From assembly GCA_002425245.1 (NCBI GenBank), contig DILW01000059.1, positions 1-8,495 of the forward strand: a stretch of 8,495 nucleotides of DNA. The letters run 5' to 3'. Under the pieces are notes generated by a model that ran no database searches, was not told where the DNA came from, and saw only the letters and a list, made by a program, of their open reading frames with translations. How positions within the stretch are numbered: the first letter of the stretch is position 1; each line of letters begins with the position of its first letter. This DNA is from Betaproteobacteria bacterium UBA5582. Lineage in GTDB: Bacteria > Pseudomonadota > Gammaproteobacteria > Burkholderiales > Rhodocyclaceae. Below are positions 1 through 6,661 of this stretch, one piece after another. Both the position numbers and the translations under genes were made by a program.

Positions 1-138
1 GACCTTGGCATTGACCGGGGTCACCACGTCGAAGTACTGGCCCTTGACCGGGGCGGTCCATTGGCCGTTGATGAAGTTGTCGTACTTGGCCGTGTAGGCG
101 ATTTTTGCGCCAGCGGCTCCGGGGGCTGCGTAGATCAT
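1..138 (-). CDS. Aldehyde dehydrogenase, NAD-dependent, ExaC/AcoD-like (N-terminus only, runs off the left edge)
   Basis: Only the first 46 codons are present; the gene continues beyond base 1. The N-terminus starts MIYAAPGAAGAK and goes on with YDNFINGQW, APVKGQYF and VTPVNAKV. This is the usual opening of the acetaldehyde/aldehyde dehydrogenase group that includes ExaC and AcoD, which oxidise aldehydes to acids with NAD in the cytoplasm during ethanol or acetoin breakdown. The catalytic Cys and Glu and the NAD-binding motifs lie outside the window, so substrate cannot be judged. The ATG at 138-136 is preceded by a good ribosome binding site (AGGAG at 148-144, five bases before the start). 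A likely sigma-54 promoter lies at 211-196. The gene is divergent from the Crp/Fnr-type regulator at 418. Assignment to the aldehyde dehydrogenase superfamily is fairly sure; the ExaC/AcoD subgroup is inferred from the N-terminus alone. Confidence 0.8.
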   Translation of the reverse strand, partial: MIYAAPGAAGAKIAYTAKYDNFINGQWTAPVKGQYFDVVTPVNAKV

Positions 139-195
139 TTTGTCTCCTGGTCTTAGAGGATGGGTGATTCGCTTGTCGAACGACCGTAAACCCAC

Positions 196-211
196 ATCAA
201 ACTGCGTGCCA
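196..211 (-). promoter_or_regulatory. Candidate sigma-54 (RpoN) promoter for the aldehyde dehydrogenase
   Basis: Read on the minus strand from 211 to 196 the bases are TGGCACGCAGTTTGAT. The sigma-54 consensus is TGGCACG, four bases, TTGC(A/T). All seven bases of the -24 element match and the spacing is exact. The -12 element has TTGA in place of TTGC, so the usually conserved GC is GA. Transcription would start near 185, giving a leader of about 47 bases that contains the AGGAG ribosome binding site. Acetaldehyde dehydrogenases of the acetoin/ethanol pathways are known RpoN targets under AcoR-type activators, which fits. No activator gene is in the window. Confidence 0.55.
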
Positions 212-270
212 GCGAGCAGCAGACTGATTCAAAAGCAGTTTTCAAAGCAGATTCGCCGGCTGTACAAAAT

Positions 271-282
271 TGCAGCGCTGCA
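271..282. promoter_or_regulatory. 12-base perfect palindrome, possible activator or operator site
   Basis: TGCAGCGCTGCA is a perfect 6+6 palindrome between the divergent aldehyde dehydrogenase and Crp/Fnr-type genes. Its centre lies about 90 bases upstream of the predicted sigma-54 transcription start, in the range where enhancer-binding activators usually bind. The function is inferred from position only. Confidence 0.3.
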
Positions 283-314
283 TAAGAAAACACTTGATCA
301 GATTCGGAACAACG

Positions 315-331
315 CCCCGATTCAGCCGGGG
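315..331. promoter_or_regulatory. Inverted repeat CCCCG-7-CGGGG, possible regulator site
   Basis: Two perfect 5-base arms (315-319 and 327-331) flank a 7-base spacer. The repeat lies in the divergent intergenic region, about 137 bases upstream of the predicted sigma-54 start and 86 bases before the Crp/Fnr-type gene. No T-run follows on either strand, so it is not an intrinsic terminator. It could be a protein binding site or chance in GC-rich DNA. Confidence 0.22.
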
Positions 332-417
332 AAGCGAGGGGTTTAATCACTAAGGGGTATTGCAGCACCTCGGGCAGACGATGCATGATCGCCTGCCATA
401 CCACCGGACTTGCCAGC

Positions 418-1116
418 ATGCCCGCCAACGCCCGCCCCGACATCGCCAGCCAGATTGCCCGTCTGCCGCTGTTCGCCAACATGAGCTTGGAAGAAATCGA
501 GCGTATCGCCAGCGGCACGCGCGAAGTCAATGCGGCCAAGGGCGACATCCTGTTCCACAAGGGCGACCCGAACCACGGTTTCCACCTCCTGCTCAGCGGC
601 CAGATCAAGCTGGCTTTCACCTCAGCCCAGGGCAACGAAAAGGTGGTCGAGATCATCCAACCCGGGCAGACCTTCGGCGAGGCGATCATGTTCATGGACA
701 CGCCCTACGTCGTCTATGCCCAGGCACTCGCCGACTCGCACATGCTGCACATTGCCAAGGCCGCCGTTTTCGCCGAACTCGACCGCGACCCCAGGCTTGC
801 TCGCAAGATGCTTGCCAGCATGGCCATACGCCTGCATCAACTGGTCGGGGATCTGGAAGCCAACTCGCTGCACTCGGGCAAGGAGCGCATCGTCAGCTAC
901 CTGCTGCGCGAACTACCGGCAACGACCCAGGAGGCGGGTCAAAAGGTGACGGTCAGCCTGAGCACGACCAAGGGGGTGATCGCTTCGCGCCTCAACCTGA
1001 CCCAGGAGCATTTCTCCCGCATCCTGCATGAACTGAGCCAGGCTGGCCTGATAGTCGTCCACGGGCGCCAGATCGAGATTCCCGACCTCGCCCGTCTGCG
1101 CGACTATCTTCCCTGA
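418..1116 (+). CDS. DNR-type Crp/Fnr family transcriptional regulator
   Basis: A 232-residue cytoplasmic DNA-binding regulator. An N-terminal cyclic-nucleotide-like beta-roll (about residues 18-112) contains FGEAIMFMDTP, close to FAEAMMFMDTP of Pseudomonas DNR as I recall it. A long dimer helix follows (about 118-152, with RLHQ), then a C-terminal winged helix (about 155-225). The recognition helix LTQEHFSRILHEL carries the E-x-x-S-R pattern of FNR-class proteins that read TTGAT half sites. There is no cluster of N-terminal cysteines, so it is not an iron-sulfur FNR. The phosphate-binding Arg-Ser of CRP is absent, so cAMP is unlikely. DNR proteins sense nitric oxide through heme and switch on denitrification genes; that role is inferred here. 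An upstream in-frame ATG at 385 would add 11 residues. I prefer 418 because it gives a DNR-like N-terminal length, but neither start has a strong ribosome binding site. Confidence 0.88.
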   Translation: MPANARPDIASQIARLPLFANMSLEEIERIASGTREVNAAKGDILFHKGDPNHGFHLLLSGQIKLAFTSAQGNEKVVEIIQPGQTFGEAIMFMDTPYVVYAQALADSHMLHIAKAAVFAELDRDPRLARKMLASMAIRLHQLVGDLEANSLHSGKERIVSYLLRELPATTQEAGQKVTVSLSTTKGVIASRLNLTQEHFSRILHELSQAGLIVVHGRQIEIPDLARLRDYLP

Positions 1117-1129
1117 TCCGGGACCGAAC

Positions 1130-1741
1130 TTACAGCTTCAGGCCGTTGACCTTCAGCGACAGTTGCAAGCGGTCGCGCGCACCGGTCTTGTCGAAAATCG
1201 CGGTCATGTGGGCCTTAACGGTCCGCTCGGCGATATTCAGGCGGTTGGCGATTTCCTTGTTGCTGCTGCCGGCCGCCACCAGATGGGCGACCTGTTTTTC
1301 CCGCTCGGACAGGGTATCGGGCAAGGCATCCGGAGCCGGTTCCGGATTGCGCCGCGAAAGGATGCGCGCGGTACTGCCAATCAGCTGCTGCAACAGGTTC
1401 TGACCAACCCACAGCCCACCGTTCTCGACCACGGTAGCGACCTGCACCAGCACCTCGGGCGCGGCATGGGTATTGCAGCAACCAGCCGCACCGCTGGACA
1501 AGGCCTCCAGCGTCAGCGCATCGCTCGGCTCGTCGGCCAGTACCACCGTTCTGCCTTGCCGGGGCAGCAAGGCGGGGAGAATCGCACTCAGCGATTCCCC
1601 GGTACGCAGCCGGCACCAGCGAATCGCCACCTCCTGACCGATGCCTCCCGCAGCGGCGCGCTGGAGCAACTTCGCCCGCGGCATGGCAGTCTGCCAGTTG
1701 GCAAGAAAAACCGGCTCGACGTCTACAATCTCGTAGTTCAT
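1130..1741 (-). CDS. LuxR/NarL-type transcriptional regulator with a degenerate receiver domain
   Basis: A 203-residue protein. Residues about 142-203 are a clear LuxR helix-turn-helix: LSEREKQV, then SSNKEIANRLNI and AERTVKAHMTAIFDKTG. Residues about 1-125 follow the outline of a response-regulator receiver, with a late stretch like the alpha4-beta5-alpha5 end (EALSSGAAG, then VVENGGLWVG). The key residues are missing: there is no Asp at the phosphorylation position (the region reads AIRWCRLRTG), and the conserved Lys of the usual GYLLKDA is Thr in GCCNTHA (T91). It is therefore probably not controlled by phosphorylation. The ATG at 1741-1739 overlaps the adaptor gene's TGA by one base (TGATG). 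An in-frame TTG lies one codon upstream, but the ATG is preferred. As last gene of the secretion set it likely regulates secretion or adhesin genes; this is inference. Confidence 0.87.
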   Translation of the reverse strand: MNYEIVDVEPVFLANWQTAMPRAKLLQRAAAGGIGQEVAIRWCRLRTGESLSAILPALLPRQGRTVVLADEPSDALTLEALSSGAAGCCNTHAAPEVLVQVATVVENGGLWVGQNLLQQLIGSTARILSRRNPEPAPDALPDTLSEREKQVAHLVAAGSSNKEIANRLNIAERTVKAHMTAIFDKTGARDRLQLSLKVNGLKL

Positions 1742-3156
1742 CAACGCTCCGTCATGGCAACACTCTTGGCCCGCAGCACAGGCTTGAGCAGGTAGGTCAA
1801 AACGCTCTTCTTGCCGGTCATGATGTCCACTTCGGCGACCATGCCGGGAATGATGGGCAGATTGGCAGCACCGAAACCGGGCTTGTTGGTACGGACCCTG
1901 ACCAGGTAGAAGGCGTTGCCCTTCTCGTCGGTCACCGTATCGGCACTGATGTGTTCCAGCGTGCCTTCGAGGCCACCGTAGATCGAGTAATCGTAGGCCG
2001 AGAACTTGACCATTGCCGGCTGTCCGGGACGCAGGAAGGCGATGTCGCGCGGCAGCACACGGGCTTCGAGCAATAGCGCATCCTCCAGCGGGACGATTTC
2101 GATCATGTCCTTGCCGGGCTGGACCACGCCGCCTACGGTATTGACCAGCAGGCGCTTGACCACGCCCTTGACCGGCGAGCGGATCGACGACTGCTTGACC
2201 CGGTCGGAAAGCGCCACGCTACCTTCGGCCAGACCGCTCAGTTTGGTGGTTGCTTCCGAGAGTTCGCGCCCGGCTTCATTGCGGAAGCTGAGCTCGACCT
2301 CCTCGATCTTGCGTCGCGCTTCGGCGATCCCGGCCTGAACGCGGGTGATCTGGGCCGAGGCCATGTCGCGCTCACCGCGGTAGCGGGAAACGTCGCGCTC
2401 CAGGCGCAGCAACTCGACTTCGGAAACTGCACCGGAACTGATCAGCGGCCGGGTCTGCGCCAGTTCGCGCGAGGTCAGGTCGTAACCTTGCGCTGCCTGA
2501 GCACGCCGGGCGTTGGCCTCATTCAGTTCCTGCTGACGCTGGGCAAGCTGCTGGCGGGCAATCGACAGCGTGGCTTCCAGCTCGTTGCGGCGGGCATTGA
2601 ACAGCTGCTCTTCCTGAGCGGCAATTTCCGGCATTTCAGCGACGACTTCGGGCGGCGGCACGAAGGGGCTGCCTTCGGCAATCGCCCGCAGGCGGGCGGC
2701 CCGAGCCAGCAGACCCAGATATTGGGCGCGGTTTTCCTTCACCGACGACACGAAACGGGTTTCATCGATCTTGATCAGCAACTGGTCAACTTCGACAACC
2801 TGGCCTTCGCGAACGAGGATTTCGGAAACCAGGCCACCGTCGATCGATTGCAGGATCTGAACCTGTTTCGACGGAATCACCCGGCCTTCGCCGCGCGTCA
2901 CCTCGTCGAGCTGGGCAAAGGCCGCCCAGACGATGAACAGGAACAGAACAACACCGATCGCCCGCAGCAGGAAGCGCGCCCGCAGCGGTTCCTGGCGCAG
3001 GATGGCGAGGTCGGCGTCGGAGGCGAAATCGACCACCTCGACATCTTCGCGGTTGGGCAGGCGACCGAGCACGCGCTCGACCAGCGGCTTGCCACGCTCC
3101 GCCACTTTTTCCAGCCAGCCGATCACGGCGGTAAACATTTTCTTCAGGCGCTTCAC
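1741..3156 (-). CDS. Type I secretion periplasmic adaptor, HlyD/LapC family
   Basis: A 471-residue membrane fusion protein that would join the inner-membrane ABC transporter to a TolC-like outer-membrane channel. It has a cytoplasmic N-terminus of about 60 residues, one membrane segment (about 62-80, rich in V/L/F/I), and a first lipoyl half (about 96-131, with GGLVSEILVREGQVV). A long Gln/Glu/Arg-rich coiled coil follows (about 180-320), then the second lipoyl half (about 325-357, IRSPVKGVVKRL) and beta domains. The C-terminus carries the HlyD family signature PGMVAEVDIMTGKKSVLTYL (437-456). Length is normal for the family. The start is GTG at 3156-3154; it overlaps the transporter's TGA (GTGA) and has GGGAG nine bases upstream. 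An ATG six codons in is possible but lacks that support. No TolC partner is encoded in the window. Confidence 0.94.
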   Translation of the reverse strand: MKRLKKMFTAVIGWLEKVAERGKPLVERVLGRLPNREDVEVVDFASDADLAILRQEPLRARFLLRAIGVVLFLFIVWAAFAQLDEVTRGEGRVIPSKQVQILQSIDGGLVSEILVREGQVVEVDQLLIKIDETRFVSSVKENRAQYLGLLARAARLRAIAEGSPFVPPPEVVAEMPEIAAQEEQLFNARRNELEATLSIARQQLAQRQQELNEANARRAQAAQGYDLTSRELAQTRPLISSGAVSEVELLRLERDVSRYRGERDMASAQITRVQAGIAEARRKIEEVELSFRNEAGRELSEATTKLSGLAEGSVALSDRVKQSSIRSPVKGVVKRLLVNTVGGVVQPGKDMIEIVPLEDALLLEARVLPRDIAFLRPGQPAMVKFSAYDYSIYGGLEGTLEHISADTVTDEKGNAFYLVRVRTNKPGFGAANLPIIPGMVAEVDIMTGKKSVLTYLLKPVLRAKSVAMTER

Positions 3157-5318
3157 GATGCTCTCCCGATCCGGCCGCTCTGCAAGGCCTGGATGACCTG
3201 GTCGCGGGGTCCGTCGGCAACGACCTTGCCTTCGTCGATCACGATCACCCGGGTCGCCAGGTCAAGCAGGCTGTTGCGATGGGTGACGATGAGCACCGTC
3301 TTGTGCGCGGCAAAAGTCTTGAGCCGCTCCTTGAACTGCTGCTCGGAGGAGAAGTCCATGGCGCTGGTCGGCTCGTCGAGCAGCAGGATCGGCGGATCCA
3401 TCAGGAAGGCGCGGGCGATGGCCACGCCCTGGCGCTGACCGCCGGACAGCGACTCCCCGCGCTCGCCGATCATCATGTCGAAGCCTTCCGGATGCCGGTT
3501 GACGAATTCGGTCAGCCCGCCGGCTTCGGCCGCCGCCAGGATCGCTGCATCGTCGGCATAGGGGGCACCGATCGAGATGTTGTCGCGCAGGGTGCCGTAG
3601 AACAGGGTGACATCCTGTGAGACATAGCCGATGTTGCGCCGCAGGTCGGCCGGATCGAGCTGGCGCACATCGACCCCGTCGATGCTGACCGCACCGCCGG
3701 TGGTCTGGTACAGGCCCATGATCAGTTTCTGCAGGGTCGTCTTGCCGGAACCGATGCGACCGATGATCACCACCTTGTCGCCGGTCTTGATGTTGCAGTT
3801 GATCCCGCGCAGCGCGGCAACCTGGGTATTGGGGTAGCTGAACTCGACATCGCGGAACTCGATGTCACCGCGCAGTTCGGGGCGATGGACGAAGTTGCCG
3901 TCGGCCGGCCGTTCGACCGGGTTGGACATCACCTGCTCCAGCGAGGTCAGCGCCACCTTGGCGTTGTGGTACTGCATCAGCAGCCCGACCATCTGGCCGA
4001 GCGGCGCCACCGCCCGCGACGACAGCATGGTGCAGGCAATCAGGCCGCCCATGCTGAGCATGCCTTCGCCGATCAGGTAGACGCCGACGATGATCACCAC
4101 GACGTTGATCAGCTGCTGAACTTCCATCGCACCGTTGGTCGCGGCGGCCGACAGGAAGCGCATCTGGTTGTTGACCCCGGCGACGAAGGCGACCGACTTT
4201 TCCCACTTGGCCTGCATGCTGCTTTCGGCGCCCTGGGTCTTGATCGTTTCGAGCGCCGTCAGGCTCTCGATCAGGGTGGCGTTGCGCAAGGCACCGGCGC
4301 GGTAGGTGGTTTCCGAAAGCTCGTGCATCTTGTGCTGGACGACGTAGGCGTAAACCAGCACCAGGACCATCGCCACCAGCACGGGCAGGACCAGCGGCCA
4401 TGCGATCAGAGCAATGACCAGCAGGAACAGCAGGGCAAAGGGCAGATCGACCAGGGCCGTCACCGTCGCGGAGGTGATGAAATCACGCACCGATTCGAAG
4501 GAGCGCAGGTTGGACGCGAACGAGCCGACTGCCGCCGGCCGCGCCTCCATGCGCACGCCGAGGACACGCTCCATGATCTTGGCCGACAACTGCATGTCGA
4601 TACGAGCGCTGGCCAGATCGATGAAATAGCCGCGCAAGGTACGCAACACCATGTCCACCGCAATCACGATGGCCACCCCGAGGGCCAGTACCCACAGGGT
4701 TTCAATCGCCCGGTTGGGAACCACCCGGTCGTACACGTTCATTGTGAACAGGGGCAAGGCCAGGGCCATCACGTTGATCAGCAGGGCTGCCGCCAGCACA
4801 TCGCGATACACCGGCCACTGATCGGACAGCGCCCCCCAGAACCAATGGCGCAGCTTGACCTCACCGACCTGCGGCGTGCGCTTGTCGAAGCGGAAATGCG
4901 GCCGGGCAAAGATGGTGATGCCGGCATAGCGCACCATCAGTTCTTCGCGCCGCAACAACACCGTACCCTGACCGGAATCCGGCATCAGCACGCGGGCGTT
5001 CTCGGCGGTGTCGTCCCAGCCAAGCAGAACGCAGGCCTGGTTACCCTGAAGCATCAGCACCGCCGGCAACAAGGCCGGGTCGATACTGTGCAAGGGACGC
5101 TTGACCAGCTTGGCCGACAGGCCGGCGCGACCGGCCGCGCGCCAGAACAGCGACGGCGTCAGCAAACCGTTCTCCAGCGGCAAACCGGCCACCAATGCGG
5201 CGCGCGTACTCGGCCTGCCGTGGATTCTCGTCAGCTCGACCAGACAGTCGAGCAAGGGGTCGTGGTGCACCAGATCTTCGCGCAAACCACTGACCGCCGA
5301 CTCTGTTGAAATACTCAT
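3153..5318 (-). CDS. Type I secretion ABC transporter, LapB-like, with inactive C39 peptidase-like domain
   Basis: A 721-residue inner-membrane ATPase/permease that would export large RTX-type proteins in one step. Residues about 18-138 form a C39-like domain, but the usual catalytic Cys position appears to be Pro21 and the His position Ala95. It should therefore bind substrate rather than cleave a leader, as in LapB and HlyB. Six membrane helices fall within about 172-440. The ATPase domain has Walker A GRIGSGKTT (520-528), Q-loop VSQD, signature LSGGQ (624-628), Walker B ILLLDE (644-649), D-loop SAMD and H-loop His680, so all catalytic parts are intact. I start at ATG 5318-5316; a GTG at 5321 is one codon further up, and AGGCGG lies just upstream of both. 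The adaptor gene overlaps its stop by four bases. The C39 reading is by eye. LapB-like naming follows overall resemblance. Confidence 0.94.
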   Translation of the reverse strand: MSISTESAVSGLREDLVHHDPLLDCLVELTRIHGRPSTRAALVAGLPLENGLLTPSLFWRAAGRAGLSAKLVKRPLHSIDPALLPAVLMLQGNQACVLLGWDDTAENARVLMPDSGQGTVLLRREELMVRYAGITIFARPHFRFDKRTPQVGEVKLRHWFWGALSDQWPVYRDVLAAALLINVMALALPLFTMNVYDRVVPNRAIETLWVLALGVAIVIAVDMVLRTLRGYFIDLASARIDMQLSAKIMERVLGVRMEARPAAVGSFASNLRSFESVRDFITSATVTALVDLPFALLFLLVIALIAWPLVLPVLVAMVLVLVYAYVVQHKMHELSETTYRAGALRNATLIESLTALETIKTQGAESSMQAKWEKSVAFVAGVNNQMRFLSAAATNGAMEVQQLINVVVIIVGVYLIGEGMLSMGGLIACTMLSSRAVAPLGQMVGLLMQYHNAKVALTSLEQVMSNPVERPADGNFVHRPELRGDIEFRDVEFSYPNTQVAALRGINCNIKTGDKVVIIGRIGSGKTTLQKLIMGLYQTTGGAVSIDGVDVRQLDPADLRRNIGYVSQDVTLFYGTLRDNISIGAPYADDAAILAAAEAGGLTEFVNRHPEGFDMMIGERGESLSGGQRQGVAIARAFLMDPPILLLDEPTSAMDFSSEQQFKERLKTFAAHKTVLIVTHRNSLLDLATRVIVIDEGKVVADGPRDQVIQALQSGRIGRAS

Positions 5319-5419
5319 CACTCCGCCTGCTTTCTTGTTTTATCGAGCGATATCGGACTCCCATTGCGCCGCCTTCCAGCAGCTGCCGAAAACCGCATTC
5401 CCTGTGCATCTTCGCTCAT
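5318..5419 (-). CDS. Possible 33-residue bridging ORF (uncertain)
   Basis: This frame begins with an ATG overlapping the phosphofructokinase stop (ATGA) and ends with a TGA overlapping the transporter start (TGATG), so it fills the whole gap between the two genes. The peptide begins MSEDAQGMRFS and is basic, with RRR at 16-18 and several Lys/Arg near the end; no membrane segment or known motif is seen. There is no clear ribosome binding site before its ATG, so it would depend on reinitiation after the upstream gene. It may be a coupling leader that brings ribosomes to the transporter start, or simply chance. I recognise no family. Confidence 0.25.
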   Translation of the reverse strand: MSEDAQGMRFSAAAGRRRNGSPISLDKTRKQAE

Positions 5420-6657
5420 GGAGCAAAGGGAAGCAAGCGGCGGACAACGCGCTGGTTGGCCAGGCGCACGTAATCGGGCAAGCCGTCGCGGTAAGGCGGA
5501 GGATCCTCGCCCTCGATCAAGGGCTGCAAATAGCGCCGGCATGCATCGGTGATGTGAAAGCCGTCCGGGGCAATGAATTCCGCTGGCATCCGGTGTTCGC
5601 GGTTGGCCACCTCGCTCAGGTGCACCTCGCCGATTTCCCAGCGATACGGCCGATCCGACAGCCGGCGCAGATTGAGCATGATGTCGCGCCGCCCGGCCAC
5701 CGCCCGCTCGACGGCGGCGACACCGAGCGCATGCGCCTGGGCGACGTCGGTGCCGGAAGCGAGGTGGCGCGCCGCCCTTTGCAGGTAGTCGGCGAGTGCC
5801 AGGTGATACTTGTAGCCGAGCCGGTCGTGGATCAACTCGACCAGGAAACGGCCGGCGCTGCCGGCGCCGCTGCCGATGTCGCAGCCGCCGTCGTCGCACA
5901 GGCCTTCGGCGACGGCGATGGCGCAATAGCCGTAGCGGCGCACGCAGTCGTCGACGCGGGCAAGAAAGCGGGTCGCGTCGAAGCGTACTTCGGGAAACAG
6001 CAGGATGTGCGGCGGATCGCCCTCGCGCTCGCTGGCCAGACCGGCGGCGGCGGCGATCCAGCCGGCGTGGCGCCCCATCGCCTCGAGGATGAAGACGCGG
6101 GTCGAGGTGCGCGCCATCGACGCCACGTCGAAACCGGCCTCGCGCATCGAGGTGGCCACGTACTTGGCCACCGAGCCGAAGCCGGGGCAGGTATCGGTCA
6201 GCGCCAGATCGTTATCCACCGTCTTGGGAATGCCGATCACCGTCAGCGGATAACCGAGCTCGGCCAGCGTCTGCGACAGGTGCCAGGCGGCGCCCATGGT
6301 GCCGTCGCCGCCGTTGAAGAAGAAGTAGCCGATTTGGTGGGCGCGGAAAACCTCGATCAGGCGCTCGAAATGGGCGCGATGCGTGGCCAGCGGCCCGAGC
6401 CGGTAGCGGCTGGAACCAAAGGCGCCACCGGGGCAGTAGCGCAGGCGGGCAATATCCTCGTCGGATTCCAGGCTGGTGTCGATCAGGTCTTCGGTCAGCG
6501 CGCCGAGGATGCCGTCGTGGCCGGCGTAGACCTTGCCGATCCGCGCCGGATCCTGCATGTGCAAACGGCGTGCCGCCTGGATCAGGCCGCACGCCGTTGC
6601 GTTGATCACGGCGGTAACGCCTCCCGACTGCGCGTAGAAGGCATTGTTCGCCGTCAT
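5416..6657 (-). CDS. 6-phosphofructokinase of the pyrophosphate-type group (phosphoryl donor uncertain)
   Basis: A 413-residue cytoplasmic enzyme interconverting fructose 6-phosphate and fructose 1,6-bisphosphate. The phosphofructokinase fold shows in QSGGVTAVINA near the N-terminus, NGGDGT (115-120), PKTVDND (144-150, with the catalytic Asp148), CPGFGSVAKY and MGRHAGW (194-200). Length and overall style match the PPi-dependent group, which is reversible and not allosteric. Lys145 of PKTVDND is typical of PPi enzymes, but Gly119 in GGDGT is the ATP-type residue; PPi enzymes normally have Asp there. The donor could thus be ATP or PPi. The start ATG lies four bases after the adk stop with only a weak ribosome binding site, suggesting coupled translation with adk. 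Family membership is sure; cofactor is not. Confidence 0.93.
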   Translation of the reverse strand: MTANNAFYAQSGGVTAVINATACGLIQAARRLHMQDPARIGKVYAGHDGILGALTEDLIDTSLESDEDIARLRYCPGGAFGSSRYRLGPLATHRAHFERLIEVFRAHQIGYFFFNGGDGTMGAAWHLSQTLAELGYPLTVIGIPKTVDNDLALTDTCPGFGSVAKYVATSMREAGFDVASMARTSTRVFILEAMGRHAGWIAAAAGLASEREGDPPHILLFPEVRFDATRFLARVDDCVRRYGYCAIAVAEGLCDDGGCDIGSGAGSAGRFLVELIHDRLGYKYHLALADYLQRAARHLASGTDVAQAHALGVAAVERAVAGRRDIMLNLRRLSDRPYRWEIGEVHLSEVANREHRMPAEFIAPDGFHITDACRRYLQPLIEGEDPPPYRDGLPDYVRLANQRVVRRLLPFAP

Positions 6658-6661
6658 CGGA

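Larger units (their letters stand above)
139..417. other. Divergent intergenic regulatory region
   Basis: These 279 bases lie between the aldehyde dehydrogenase and the DNR-type regulator. They are visibly more AT-rich than the genes. They hold the sigma-54 candidate (196-211), the palindromes at 271-282 and 315-331, and a direct repeat CAGATTCG at 248-255 and 299-306, 51 bases apart. No convincing promoter for the regulator was found. No real gene was seen here; the frame at 140-346 has no protein-like features. Confidence 0.55.

Noticed and set aside
294..307. FNR/DNR-type box at TTGAT (294-298), possibly for self-regulation of the DNR-like gene
   Set aside because: Only the left half fits; after the four-base spacer the sequence is TTCGG, not ATCAA.
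140..346. 68-codon plus-strand frame in the divergent intergenic region
   Set aside because: It overlaps the sigma-54 promoter candidate and the palindrome, has no ribosome binding site and no protein-like pattern.
1100..1145. Shared terminator between the convergent DNR-like and LuxR-type genes
   Set aside because: The 13-base gap and adjoining ends show no stable hairpin or T-run on either strand.
3885..5309. Long plus-strand open frame (474 codons) opposite the secretion transporter
   Set aside because: It is antisense to a well-supported transporter with intact motifs. Its translation is rich in His, Gln, Arg and Gly with no recognisable domain, as expected from GC-rich antisense frames.
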